DNA from: Phaseolus vulgaris
Taxonomy: Eukaryota; Streptophyta; Magnoliopsida; Fabales; Fabaceae
Assembly (NCBI RefSeq): GCF_000499845.2
Contig: NC_023749.2
Location: 35,183,693 to 35,247,692 of the forward strand
Length of the DNA stretch: 64,000 nucleotides
Reading direction: 5' to 3'
The notes beneath the pieces are model-generated. The model worked only from the letters and a program-made list of their open reading frames with translations. It did no database searches and was not told the DNA's origin. Within the stretch, counting starts at the first letter, position 1; each line of letters starts with the position of its first letter. Below are positions 35,570-47,420 of this stretch, piece after piece. A program made the translations under genes and the position numbers.

Positions 35570-37277
35570 CTAATCTTCTTCTGAACTGTCATCTCTACTC
35601 TGGTCTCCTTTATGATGTCCACTGGTAGTAGGATCTGAAGATCCTGACGCGGGATTATTCATTTGAATGTGTTGTAGGATGAGTTGCATCTTCTCATCTT
35701 GTTTGCGCATGCGTTCACTTTGCTCTTCATGAGTTTTCATCAATAGCTCCATCTTTTCTTCAAGTGTCCGCTCCTTGACACGTTTTGTCATAAGTTCATC
35801 ATTTAGCTTTTGAATAATCTCACGCATTTCTTCTATTTGATGGACTACTGGAGCTTGACTTGCAGCAGAGTGAGCAGTTGTTGAACTATTAAACCTTTTG
35901 CTCAATACACCAAGACCATAGACATTCCCTTTTTTATTTCCACTTCCAACAACATCAATGTATATTTCATTGTCATCAATAGAGGCAACATGAGAGTTTT
36001 GCGAAGATGCGCTTTCAAGCATTTGCTGTTGTTGGGCTTCTTCTCGACGTTTCTTATATTTCTCCTGAAAATGAAGTCAAATTGATTATTGCGAAGAAAA
36101 CATATAGTAAAAATTAAACTATAACAAATTTTAAACATACCGCAAGGTCGCGAGTCTTGTCATTGACCCATTCTCCAGTCTTCAATTTCTTTGTTCTCTC
36201 TACAACCTCCCAAGCAGTTGGTTGTCGTTCAAGCTCTTTAGTCTACATAAATTCAATAAAAAGATATAATAGATTGTATTTAAATTAAATATAGAAAGAG
36301 AAGAAATATAATAATATTACCATTTTCTCAAAGTGAGCTGCGGTAGATATGGAACCACCACAGTAGGCTGAGGCTCCCTTCTCAACAGCCCGATTCGCCT
36401 TGGCAATAACACTCTTGTTCTGGAATTCTGTAGAACTCCAATGCTGGTCCAAGGTTGCTCGAACAAGTTGTGGAATCCAGGTCCCCTTATATTGACCATG
36501 CCGAACTTTACTCATAGCATTTTTAAAGATACGGGAGGCTTTTGTATCAAAAATGGATCTAATGAGTTGGTCTTGTTCCATATCCCACCTATACTCTTTC
36601 TGCATGTAAAATAAATTAGAAAAAAAACATTGTAGAAAAATAAAATATCATTTTAAATGTAATCATAACTCAAATTACCTTGAACTCTCCAAACCATCTA
36701 TCTCTAAGCTCAAGACGAACCTTCTTCCAAGTGGGACTGGGTTCATCATATTTTTGCTTGATGATTCGTGAGATTACATTGGAAGGTCCATTTGCAGGTG
36801 AAAAACTATGTTCAAAACATATTGTCAAAATGATATATGAAAATTAGATCATATTTACGAATTACAATTAGATTAAAATATACTTACTATGAAAATTAGA
36901 TCATATTTACGAATTACAATTAGATTAAAATATACTTACTCTCCTCTTTCTGCATGAAGCCAGAGTCTTTGATCAACTACATTGCCAGACTCATTGTCAG
37001 GTGTAAGAGAGTCTTGTATCGGTGAAGGTTGATTCATAGTTGGCTCTGTAGAAAAGGTAGTAGGATTTGATTCTCCTACATGATGTTCAATATCTTGTCC
37101 GTGAAGTGTAGGAAGTGGGGCGGCTCCTTCATAAATAGGATGTGTAGACTCCATAGTTGTTGGAAGAACAAACGAAGGGGGAATGTTGGTATTGGGTAAA
37201 GATATATCATCAACACGAACACCTCGACCACCACGATTAGGTGGTCTACGACCACCACCTCTACCCCTTGGTGTCAT
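35570..37277 (-). CDS. CACTA TNP1-like protein (plant transposase Ptta/En/Spm type), five exons
   Basis: Joining 37277-36940, 36805-36679, 36599-36321, 36242-36141 and 36064-35570 gives an open frame of 446 residues, and all four introns have GT-AG ends. Content in order: Arg/Gly-rich start (MTPRGRGGGRRPPNRGGRG), Pro/Ser/Thr linker, a WKKVRLELRDRWFGEFK...KEYRWD block, WIPQLVRATLDQHW..EFQNKS, then EWVNDKTRDLAEKYKKRREEA and a coiled coil ending DDSSEED. This is the accessory protein of En/Spm-like transposons, thought to bind the subterminal repeats. Unlike nearly all other transposon genes here it has no stop or frameshift, so it could still be expressed. Confidence 0.82.
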
Positions 37278-37450
37278 CTACAAGTAAAAAATATTACATA
37301 TATAAATTAATACAATAATCAAAGTGGATCAATCAATTTTGAATAAACAAATAAAGTAATCATGATCAAAAGACTCAAACCTGATTGTGTTTTCTACAAC
37401 CAAATATGTCAACCAAATATGTCAGTTATCTTCCCTGTTATTCACTACAA

Positions 37451-37717
37451 TTATGGGAAATCACAATTTGTCCACCAATAATAATTAGGCATGAATCCCT
37501 CTTGATAAAGATCCCACCCAACTTGATCCACATACTTGAAAACTTTACAACTACATTTAATACAAGGACATCTTAACATTTCACCTTGTTCTTGAAACTT
37601 TTCTTGACTAATAACATATTGTAGGAACTCATACACTCCTTCTCTAAATTCCTCTGTCAGATGTTTGTTTCTGTCCTATCTTTTATACATCCACTTCCTA
37701 CCTTCGGGGATTTCCAT
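37451..37717 (-). pseudogene. CACTA transposase TNP2, N-terminal stub
   Basis: MEIPEGRKWMYKR, a TAG stop at 37676-37678, then FREGVYEFLQYV and LRCPCIKC...GFMPNYYWW in the same frame: the transposase-associated domain that opens TNP2/TNPD proteins, with its Cys-x-Cys-x2-Cys. The catalytic transposase body that should follow is missing; TNP1 starts only 170 bp further on. The element therefore cannot move by itself. Confidence 0.78.
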
Positions 37718-38675
37718 TAATGCAATCTGACTACAACAAATTCTTAATGTATACACTTGTTTTAGGAGAGAGAAAACAGAACACTGAATGGAGAAAGTAA
37801 AAATTGGATGCAAATATGAAAGTATTGGGTTGACAGGAAGAGAAACATGCCTTTGTTGGTTCACTTTGTAACTGATCTTGGGAGGCGGTTCTATTATTTA
37901 TATAGAGCTGCGGCTATATATATTTTTCCTATAGACAAGAGAGATGAAGAATATCATATTGAATCAAAAGATCATTAAAATAAGTAAAACTAGCTTCAGC
38001 CTAATAATAAAGGTTTAGTCACCATCATCGAAAACTAATAAAAATTGAGATATAATCAACCATTGATTAGCCATATTGCCAACAGTTTCATCCTGGTATC
38101 ATACAAAAGAATAAGAAAGAAGAAACTACAAACTAAGGAAATGAATGCAAAGGCAAGTTTAGAACAGAGGGAAAAATCTTTCACCTTTTATTTTTTAAAG
38201 TTCAACCATTAATTTGGTCCCTATAGTTGAACAAACTTTACATTTTAGTCTCATGTAAAGATCATAATTTTAGTCTTATACATACTATTGTAATCTCTTT
38301 TAATTTCTATGAATTTAAACATTGAGACTAACAGATTAAAAATGGTATGAATAAAAACTAAAAGTAATCGAAATAATGAGTGAGATAATGGCCTTTTTTT
38401 TAATATTGATTGTGATTTTTCAGTAAAAAATAAATTTTATGCACTCTGTTCTAAAATGACATCAATTGGAATGGTATCCAAAATTAGTAAATAAGGAAGA
38501 ATTTTGGAGAGTTAATTGCATATGAAAGATAAAACACCACATTGCACAACATTAATGTAGTAGTATAAACAGACACATGTAACAATGATAAAACAAGATA
38601 ATTTTGTAACTCCAAAAGGTTCACTCTAAGAAAGGTGGAGTAAAACACAACAATACTTGAGAAAAAGAAAAATAC
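37718..38675. other. CACTA internal DNA without recognised gene
   Basis: Upstream flank of the TNP2 stub; includes the likely promoter region of the transposase transcription unit on the minus strand. Nothing further could be assigned. Confidence 0.35.
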
Positions 38676-38860
38676 CTGAGGAACAACAATTGCTAGATTT
38701 AGAACTCCTATGGCCAATCCTGCATAACCAACAGGCATCTTGAGATCAGAAACATTAAAAGACCAAATATTCAGGATATCAAAACTATCTACAACTAATA
38801 CCAACCTTGGCCACCTCCTGAATCAGCCGTCAACTCTGCTGTGACAGCAAATGGAACACT
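38676..38860 (-). pseudogene. Sucrose transporter (SUT/SUC) fragment, two exons
   Basis: On the minus strand, VPFAVTAELTADSGGGQG is encoded at about 38857-38806. It is followed by an intron 38805-38720 (GTTGGT...TTATGCAG) and a 44-bp exon 38719-38676 reading LAIGVLNLAIVVPQ, which is followed by a GTATTT donor. This is the conserved stretch of plant sucrose/H+ symporters of the major facilitator superfamily. Splice sites are preserved, so genomic DNA rather than a processed transcript was taken up. Only about 32 residues are present. It lies inside the CACTA element. Confidence 0.8.
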
Positions 38861-39004
38861 ATAGGATTGATTGCTTAGTGGAATTCCTCACTCCAACTTG
38901 CCAATTGTAATTGTAGAACTTGCTTTATGTATATAAACATTTTTATCATATACATGTATGATTAGTTTATGTAAACTACATTCCAAAATGACTATATTTT
39001 GCAG

Positions 39005-39170
39005 TTTCAACCCAAAGCTAGCCCTCAAAAAGCTTCAAGGGAAAAAACTGCTATTTGTTGGGGATTCACTGCAAAGAAACCAGTGGGAGTCTTTTGTCTG
39101 CTTGGTAGAATGGGTCATACCTCATAAGCATAAATCTATGAGACTAGCTCATTCGGTCTTCACTGCCAAG
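39005..39170 (+). pseudogene. TBL/PC-esterase (trichome birefringence-like) exon
   Basis: One exon between TTTTGCAG and GTATTG: FQPKLALKKLQGKKLLFVGDS followed by LQRNQWESFVCLVEWVIP and ending SVFTAK. It contains the GDS motif of the cell-wall polysaccharide O-acetyltransferases (TBL family). Neighbouring exons are absent. It is on the opposite strand to the adjacent sucrose transporter fragment, so the two came from separate genes. Confidence 0.82.
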
Positions 39171-39404
39171 GTATTGATATATTGATTGAAATGATGGTCA
39201 AATATGTTTACTCAACTCAAACAGCTATTAACTAGAACAAAACTTAGATGCAATTTTACATATGCTTTTGCTGTTGTTTTCCAATCAGAATTGGAGTTTC
39301 ACTTCAAAAGACAGAACTAAGATGAAGCTTTAAGAAAAGAAAAAAGCCAAAAGAATATGACTCTAGGGGTAGCTATTTTCAATCAATCATATAGCCAAAA
39401 GACA

Positions 39405-39640
39405 GGCATACCGTTCGCTCGCACCGTTCGCCTCCGCACGGCTCCGCTCACACCGTTCGTCTCTGCTCGGCTCCGCTCACACCTCCGTTCGCCTCTGTTC
39501 GTACCTCCGTTCGCACCACGACCATTACCTACAACTTCCTCCTCCTCCGACCACAGCTGCAACTTCCTCCTCCTCCGACCACCGCTGCAGCTTCCTCCTC
39601 CCCCGACCACCGCTGTAGCTTCCTTTGCACCTTTCTTCAC
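39405..39640. repeat. GC-rich low-complexity repeats inside the CACTA element
   Basis: Runs of (A/C)CCGTTCGC, GCTCCGCTCAC and a ~30-bp unit ACTTCCTCCTCCTCCGACCACNGCTG repeated three to four times. Much higher GC than the surroundings, possibly another captured fragment or an expanded repeat. It gives open frames on both strands, which I do not regard as genes. Confidence 0.55.
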
Positions 39641-40235
39641 TCCTATAAGCAATTTTGGGTATTTCGTGCCCTAACAACACCTGCACTTCCAAATAACTCC
39701 AAAGCTTAAAAAAAACAAATTTCAAATTAAAAAATATTAAAAAATATAGCATTTGTGTAAAATTAAAAGTAAATATTAAATAAATATTTAAATATCCATG
39801 ATAGTAAATTTGGATATTTTAATAATTAAAATTTAATAATTAAAAAACTATTTACAATTTAATTCTAAAAATTTATTTATTTTTATAAAATTAAAGTTAT
39901 TTTAAAGATATCATTTTATTTAAATTTAATTATATAGCATAATTTACTTTTTTTTAAAGGATTAATTTTATTAATAATAATATTTTGTTATGTAATTTTA
40001 TTTAGAATTTTTATTTGAGCTGATATTTTAAAAAGAATATTTAATAAATTTTATTTAAATTTAAAAAATTACAAATATATTTGACATATATTTTTTAATA
40101 GAAAAAGAAACCAGTAATACAACTAATTATTTTTTAAACGGATGAGTACTCATTAATATTCAAAAGTGTGTGTGATCCTTGTATAGTTTTTTAAAATAAA
40201 AATGAATTATTATTATTATTAATAGTAGTAAAATA

Positions 40236-40781
40236 AACAATTATATTTAGCGACCAAAAGAAATTCGGTGGCTAAAAAATAAACGTATTTGGTAACTGAT
40301 TCAGTGGTAAAAATAAACAATTATATCTAGCGATCGAAACAAAATCGGTGGCTAAAAACTAAATAAATTTGGTGGCTGATTCGGTGGCAAAAATAAACAT
40401 TTATATTTAGCGACCAAAAGAAAATCGGTGGCTAAGAAGTAAACATAATCGATGGCTAATTCGGTGGCAGAAATAAGCAATAAAGTTTAGCGACCGAAAT
40501 AAAATCGGTGGCTAAAAAATAAACATATTTGGTCGCTAATTCGGTTGCAGATATACTTTTCCCAATTTATTCGAAACAACCACCAAGCGACCAATGGTTT
40601 TGTCGCTCTCATATTCGGTCGCGGATTCGGTCGCAAAACTAACTAACATGATAAATAATTCAATCGGTCGCTATTTCGGTCGCAGATCTAACACTACGAG
40701 TATTTGGTGACTATTTCGGTTGCAAATTGTGACCACTAATTTTCGGTGACTAAATTGTGTTTTAAAAGTTTTATATTGGTG
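40236..40781. repeat. Right subterminal repeats of the CACTA element
   Basis: About five copies of a ~70-75 bp unit containing TTTAGCGACC(A/G)AAA and AAATCGGTGGCTAA(A/G)AA, plus shorter ATTCGGTCGC motifs. Matches the left-end repeats in inverted arrangement. Confidence 0.75.
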
Positions 40782-42053
40782 AGTAAAACTTGACTTACAT
40801 GTGTGAAAATGACTCAATGATTGAGATCATGCAAAAGGTGTAATATATATTAAAATTTAATTTGCATGTAAATTTAAAAGGTGTAACTGATTGAAAGGGG
40901 AAAAACAATAATGTTCTCAAATAAATAATATATAAAATACACTTTTAAAGATTTTATACATAATAATTTATAATTAAATAATGGTATAAACATTTCTGTA
41001 CATTCTAATTAAATTTTTAAACTAATAAACCCCTTCCTTCATGTATAAAATTGAAATTTGAAACATTGGAACACTTTATTTAAAAATTATGCTTGCTAAC
41101 CATGCTTATCCATCCATTAGATATACAATTGTTGCCCATAAATAGAAAAGTTATGCACTTTAATTATTGTTGACAAAAGACTATGTTGCATTTATGTTTC
41201 TTTTCAGAGGTTGATTGAAATCATAATTTCAAAACATGTCATATTCACTTCAAAAGTTCCTTATCCAATAATTATGTACAGTATATGCACACACCAACGC
41301 AAATGAACAAGCCAATATAAATACCCTAGTTGACTCCTGGATAGCCATTGGAAATGAATCCAGATCATCTTTAGCTGCAATTATCAGGCAGGGCACTTCA
41401 AAGCCAGTACTTTCTCCATGACTAGCAATTTCAACCAGGGGTTCAGATGATGTTCTCCATGAAGATTCATCAGACCTGAAATGAATATCTTGTCAGCTAT
41501 ATACACATTTTTTGCAAGCATTTAATGAGTTGTCCACACAACATGATCACGAAATGAAAGTTAATTTAAAATACAGTTGACGAGTTTCCATTTTAATCAG
41601 TGATTTTTTTAATGCATAACATGCAAACCTTGAGCATCTTACTTCTAAGCTGTTTTAAAACTTATGTTTGAAAGTCACAAATCTTAATGGCTAACCAGAA
41701 ATTATTTCCTTTTCAGCTTATAATCTCTTTTACGAACCTCATCCAAATGCACAGCAGATTATTCCAAGTGCTTACAAGTTACTATGCTAAAATATAGCAT
41801 ATACGCTAAAAATATCAGAAACATGTTGTTGTGCCTGGAAAACTTTATAAGACCTCTTCTAAATAAGTTATTTAACAGAGAAATTTATCCTCTACTGGTG
41901 CATATACTAACAAAGATAATCCATAACTTTAATCATATAATGATCTTTGATAGTGTCACCTGTCATGAAAAAAATCTGTAATGTCACATGAGGCCAAAGA
42001 CTCCTTATTGGACAGGAGCCTCCTAACTCCATCTACAGGAATCTCTCTTAGCA

Positions 42054-42332
42054 TGTTACGTTGAAAATAGAAGGAAGTAGAACAAAAGGAGAAAAACTAA
42101 GGAAAGAACTAACTAAGATAAAGATAAAACTATAATATTATTCTCTACCCTTTTTCCAACCATGAAGGCCATTATAAGAGATAGTTGTATCTCATGTAAC
42201 AGAAAACATAAAGCATAAAGCATAACAAAAATATATTTTTCCTACACCAAAATGACAACTCATTGCTTCTAGATGTAATCTCTAAATCTGATGGGTTTTA
42301 CTCTGCTTCTAATGGGTCTAGGCTGTCTATCA
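42054..42332 (-). repeat. 3' LTR of the Reina-like element
   Basis: 279 bp, matching 53675-53940 along its length (TGTTACGTTGAAAATAG at the left, CTGTCTATCA at the right). A purine-rich GGAAGAGGCA precedes it on the minus strand. Confidence 0.88.
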
Positions 42333-43302
42333 ATTGCCTCTTCCTTTGAGAAAACCTTGTCCTCAAGGTTGAGACTTGAAATTGCCGAAGTGGATGGGAT
42401 CTCTTGGACCGTGAGAGAGAATGGGGTTGTGTGGTATAATGAGTTGGATGGGTTACAATTTGCTGATTTGGGCTTGGGTCCGTGGTATTAGTTGAAATCA
42501 CTTTTTTGGGTTGGAATGAAGTGGAAACGTTGGGCTTTGGTGTAGTGGGCTTGGTACCATGCGAGTCTAGGACCGTTGGGTCAGCGGAAGAGTTATGTGT
42601 GTGGCTTACAATTGGCTGGGAATTTGAAAGAGCATGGTGCGGTGAGTGGTTTACAGCTGGAGTGGCATTGGAAATTGGAGTGTCACGTGATGCTGCTGGT
42701 TGATGGGACATTGAAAGGAGTGGTTTTGGTGCATGGGTTACAGTTGGTTGAGCTTTGGGAAGTGTAGGGTCGCGTGCAAAAGAGGGTGGTGACAGTTTAA
42801 GTGGGGCGTGGACCGTAGATGGTTGCCACGTGTTTGCAAGTGCGACTTTTATGGGTGATTTAGTTGGGTTTATCTTTAATGAGTTAAGAGGAATATTGGA
42901 AGTCTCAGAATGTGAAGTATAGTTTGGGAAGAGAGTTGGGAGGTCGTGGGTTGGTACTGGTGGGTTCTCTGGTTCGAGAGGGAATTTGAAATGCAACGGT
43001 GGAGTTGGGCCGTGATAAGGTTTTAGAAAGGAGATGTGGAAGACTGGATGGATACATGATGACGAGGGAAGGAAAAGTTCATATGCCACTTCATTGATGC
43101 GACATTTAATGGGATAGAGACCAAAGAATCTTTGTCCAAGCTTATTGTGAGTCTTGGACGAGAGTGATGTTTGGCAGTAAGCTTGCCGTCGGAGAAGTAC
43201 CCAGTCGTTTTCCCTGAAATTGTAATCAAGTCTTGATTTGTTTGTTGATTCTGCCATTCTTTGTTGTGTTGTTTTCAGCGTGGCTTTTAATTGCTGCAGC
43301 AT
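42298..43302 (-). pseudogene. Integrase C-terminus with long Pro/Thr/Ser/His-rich tail
   Basis: Open for 334 residues. The first ~110 are the integrase C-terminal part (NDWVLLRRQAY...; IHPVFHISFLKPYHG). Where a chromodomain would be expected there is instead a ~220-residue tail rich in Pro, Thr, Ser and His, ending with a basic stretch (RKRQLIDSLDPLEAE). The stop codon lies inside the LTR. The frame is intact although the rest of pol is broken. Confidence 0.7.
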
Positions 43303-43529
43303 TCGCGCACGCTCCTGTAATGTGGTATCCAGTGTTGGTTCTGCGGCAGTTCCTGGAACGTAATCTGGAATGGAAGGAGGCGATCGTCCATCCAGAGCCT
43401 AGAAGGGTGTAATTTTGATGGCCGAGTGGTGTGAGGAGTTGTACCAAAACTCCGCAAGGTACAAATAGCAATACCATGTTCGTGGATTTTCGCTGGTAAA
43501 GCACCTAAGGTAAGCTTCTAAACAGCGAT

Positions 43530-43764
43530 TTATAACTTCGGTTTGACCGTCAATTTGGGGGTGAACTTTAATTTTGTGCCTTGCAGATGAAACAACTCAT
43601 TCCAAACACGGCTCTGGAACACTGGATCACAGTCTGGAATGATGGATTTAGGGACTCCATGTAACCTGCAAATTTCAATAGAAAAACGGTTAGCTAAATG
43701 GGTGGCTGTGAAGGACGTGGGAAGGCCGATGAAGTGGGCTGATTTGGACAGCCTGTCACAGACA
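43530..43764 (-). pseudogene. Integrase core fragment of the Reina-like element
   Basis: CDRLSKSAHFIGLP followed by SIIPDCDPVF (the DCDxxF version of the second Asp motif) and [12 protein letters not shown]. It begins directly at the AGACA duplication of the copia element; the preceding integrase part is at 50137-50534. Confidence 0.85.
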
Positions 43765-44844
43765 TGTTGAACCAAGTGGTGTTCAAGCTTTGAAGAATCC
43801 AAACTCTTTGAAGAATGATGAAGGCTGGTTGTGCTTGTTGTTGCTGTGTTGTCTTTTAGATAGGATCTGGGGTAGATTTAATATGTAATCAACTCTTGAT
43901 TGAATCCAAAGCATAAACACTCTCAATCCTTTTAAAAGAAAAGTGTTTTTCAAACTAAGTGAAAAACAACCTGTTGTTTTGTCGAAACAACCGATTGTTT
44001 TATACTTAGGTGTTTTTAGAAAAGGTTGAAAACTGTTTTTCAAATGGTTGAGCTGTCAAAACCAAAACAACTGATTGATTCGTGGAAACAACCGATTGTT
44101 TGTTTTGGTACCATAACAGAAAAATGGTTTTAATGCTTTGACCAATCTTTAAATGTAATTAATAGTTTGTTAAGATTTGATAACAAACAAACAACTTTGT
44201 TTTACAAATAGAAAAATAGATTTGGGTTTTTCACAACTTACAGATTTTGAAAGAGTTGAGATTGCTTAGAGATTGAGTTTGATCAAAGAGTGTGAGATAG
44301 GATTTTCTGCTTGTATTGATTTCAAATTTGTTCTGTAACAAGGGTAATCCTTGTATCTTTTGAAAGAAACCTTGTGTGTTTGCTGAGAAATGTTGTGTGT
44401 TCTTGAGGGGATCAAGATCAACATTCTTAGTGTTGGTGTGTTGACCAAGAGAAGTGTGTGTCTTGAGGGGATCAAGGTCACTTCTTTGGTTGTGGTGTAA
44501 ATGATCTAGGATTGATTGCTTAGTGAATTCCTCAGTGGTTTCTGAGAAGACTGGATGTAGCTTTGGGTTTAGAGTGAACCAGTATAAACATCTGTGTGCA
44601 TTCTCTCTATCCTTAATCTCTTTAAATTCAGTTTTTTATATTTGCAAACTGGTATAAACAACCGATTGTTTCTGTGAAACAACCAATTGTTTTTCTGGTG
44701 CTGTTGTTTTTGCTTTGTGTTTTGGCAAACTGGATTCCTTATCATTTGTTTCTCGAAGTAATTTCATTCTTTGCTTAAAAGTTTGCGAAAAACCTCTTTA
44801 AACCAGTCACCCCCCCCTCTAGTTTAAAGCCATCCATTCTAACA
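43765..44844 (+). repeat. 5' LTR of the gag-only copia element
   Basis: 1080 bp from TGTTGAACCAAGTGG to ATTCTAACA. Dyad starts 43964/43985, 44065/44086 (left part) and 44656/44677 (near the 3' end), each pair 21 bp apart. Confidence 0.92.
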
Positions 44845-44904
44845 ATTGGCATCAAGAGCTTGGTTCTTGAAAGTTATTCAAGTTGATCCTAAAACTGTTT
44901 TTTA

Positions 44905-46586
44905 ATGGCTGATAGATTACCTTTTGGGGAAGGTGCTTCAATCAACAGACCACCTCTGTTTTGTGGTTTGAACTACCAATTTTGGAAAGTGAGAATGAAA
45001 ATCTTTGTGGAATCACTTGACAAAGGAATTTGGGATGCAATTGAAAATGGTCCTTTTGTCCCAATTTTGAAAAAGATGGATCTTCCATTGAAAAGCCTTG
45101 GTCTCAATGGACTGATTCTGAAAGCAAAAAGGCCAAGTTTGATTGCATTGCTAAAAACATAATAACCTCTGCTTTGAATTCAGATGAGTTTTTCAGGGTC
45201 TCTCAATGCAAATCAACAAAAGAAATGTGGGACACCTTGGAGGTAACTCATGAAGGTACAAAAAATGAGGTGAAGAGAGCTAGGAAGCATACTCTAATCC
45301 AAGAGTATGACATGTTCAGAATGTTCAAAGGTGAAACAATTGCTGAAGTGCAGAAAAGATTCACGCACATCATCAATCATCTCATGAGCCTTGACAAGAC
45401 CTTTGAAAAGGAAGAGCTAAACATCAAGATTTTGAAATGTCTTGATAGAGCATGGCAACCTAAGGTAACTGCTATATCCGAATCCAAAGATCTAACATCC
45501 TTGAGTATGGCTTCTTTGTTTGGCAAGCTTAGGGAACATGAGTTAGAGATGAATCGACTCAATGTTCAAGAAAGCGAAGACAAGCACGTAAGGAGTATAG
45601 CCTTAAAAGCTTCCAAGCACAAAGGCAAACAAGAATCCAGTGATGAGGAAAACCTTAGCTTGCTATCCAGAAAGTTTAGCAAATTCTTAAAGAGGAACCA
45701 CAACAAGGATAACAACAAAGATAGGTATGGAAACAAGAAATCTAATGATTTTAATTCCAATAACTATACCTGTTTTGGTTGTGGTGAGCAAAGTCACATA
45801 AAGGCAGATTGCCCAAACAAAAGCAAGGAGAAAAAGCCTAGCTACAAGGAAAAGAAGAGCAAGACAAAGAGAGCCTACATAGCTTGGGATGAGAATGAGG
45901 TATCATCATCAAGCTCTTCATCAAGTGAAGAAGAGAAAGCAAACATTTGTTTGATTGCTGAAGATGATGATGAATCTTGCAGCTCAAGTGAAGTAAGTTC
46001 TTGTGCTTCTTTAAATGAACAAAATTATAGTGAATTGCTTGAAACTTTTCAAGAAACTCACGATGAAGCTAATTGATTGGTGCTTAAAAACAACTGAATG
46101 AAAGAACTTAACAGCTGGCTAGAAAAGAGAGTGAAAGAACTTGAAGATGAGATTGAAAAATCTAAAAAGGATTTCAAAAATCTTGAAACACATTTCAAAA
46201 ATTCTTCTTGCAAGTGTGACACTCTCATTTGCGAAAATTGTGAAAACCTTGAGAAAAAAGTGCATTATCTTGTTAATACTGTGGACAAGCTTTCGAAAGG
46301 GAAATCTAACTTTGAGAATGTCTTGGCATCTCAAAGCTGTGTTTTTGGAAAGGCTGGTTTAGGTTTTAATCCACAAAACCAACAAGATAACTTTTCAATT
46401 TTTTTTTTAAGAAAGCCAGTAAAACAACTGATTGTTAAGTCGAAACAACCGGTTGTTACATGCTTTTATTGCATGAAAAAGGGCCATTCGGTTAGATTCT
46501 GCAAAATAAGAAAGTTTTCTGTTCACAGGGGCTTCATGAAATGGATTCCTAAAGGATGTGAGGTTCCAAGTGAGAAAAAGAAATGA
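44905..46586 (+). pseudogene. gag of the non-autonomous copia element
   Basis: MADRLPFGEGASINRPPLFCGLNYQFWKVRM start, UBN2-type core (EMWDTLEVTHEGT, FTHIINHLMSL, ELNIKILKCLDRAWQPKV), Lys/Ser-rich linker, CCHC knuckle CFGCGEQSHIKADC (45778), coiled coil, and a second knuckle CFYCMKKGHSVRFC (46460-46502). Breaks: a frameshift near 45075-45090 and TGA codons at 46074-46076 and 46095-46097. The dyad pair 46422/46443 lies in frame just before the second knuckle, as in the copy at 19052. Confidence 0.88.
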
Positions 46587-47420
46587 TTTGGACCCACATT
46601 TGTGAAGGGGCCAAATCTTGTTGCTTGAACTCATGCTTATGCAGGAATTCTAAAGAAGTGTGAAGGACTGAGTCATCTGATCAAGTTCTTGGAAGAAAAA
46701 GACCAACATTGAAGCTGAATCAATGTTTTGTATCTGTCCAAAGGCCCTCAACAGTTAAATGAGGCTTCTTGATCACAAAGCACATGGCTCATTGAAAGAA
46801 CAACATAAAGGATAAAACCTTCCTTATCACTGTTCTTAATTCCTATTTTTAAGTTCATTTTCATGATTATATATCCTCTTTAAAATACTCAATTTCATCT
46901 GCTTTGAATTCCTTCTACTCATGATTGAAAATTCAAAATCAGTTTTATTGTTGCAGAAAAACAACCGATTGTTTCCTCGAAACAACCGATTGTTTTGAGT
47001 CTGACAGCACTGTGAAGATTTCAATTTAATTCCTTTTTGAATTTCTATCTGTTGCAGATCAAATTAAAGAAAGAATCCTTGGTCAATGAACCTGTGTTGA
47101 AAGCTGATCACGCTCAGAAAGAAGTTACAACAGTCATAAAGGAATATATTCCACAATCTTGAAAATTTAAGAGCTTTTATGACTAGTTAAAGATCACATG
47201 TGAAGACCATGTGATTTTCTGCTTTTTCTGACGTTTTCTGTGCAGGGCATGGTCAAGTATTCTCTCTATGAAAATCTGGTACCCACTCATGTCATTGAAT
47301 GCTTTATGATTCTGTTTTTGCTATAAAATCTGTTGCAGCTGATCTCTTCCACAAGAACAACCAATTGCAACATCTCTTGCAATTCTTGTGTGAGCTTCTC
47401 TCTGTTTCTTCTCTGCCATC
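46587..47420 (+). other. Spacer between gag and extra ORF
   Basis: Non-coding; takes the place where pol should be. A dyad pair starts at 46959 and 46980. The first ~50 bp resemble the spacer after gag at 20465. Confidence 0.5.

Larger units (their letters stand above)
33801..40781 (-). mobile_element. CACTA (En/Spm-type) transposon carrying host gene fragments
   Basis: Left end CACTACAAAAAAAATCAC at 33801, followed by ~560 bp of subterminal repeats (GCGACCGAAATTTCGGTNGCTAAA type). The right side has matching repeats at 40240-40760; the right end is worn (rc of ...TATATTGGTG, near 40781), and no 3-bp duplication was found, so that boundary is uncertain. Inside, on the minus strand, are a TNP2 N-terminal stub and a complete TNP1-like gene. 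Exons of a sucrose transporter (minus) and a TBL protein (plus) lie between TNP2 and the right end. A Tat-family solo LTR sits near the left end. Confidence 0.8.

Noticed and set aside
38484..38804. 106-codon minus-strand ORF as a membrane protein gene
   Set aside because: Only the piece around LAIGVLNLAIVVPQ is real, being a sucrose transporter exon; the rest is intron read-through.
39357..39674. 105-codon plus-strand ORF and 89-codon minus-strand ORF
   Set aside because: GC-rich low-complexity repeats open in several frames; no domain.
40782..41324. Further MIRO exons downstream of 41325
   Set aside because: The next expected MIRO segment was looked for on the minus strand and not seen.
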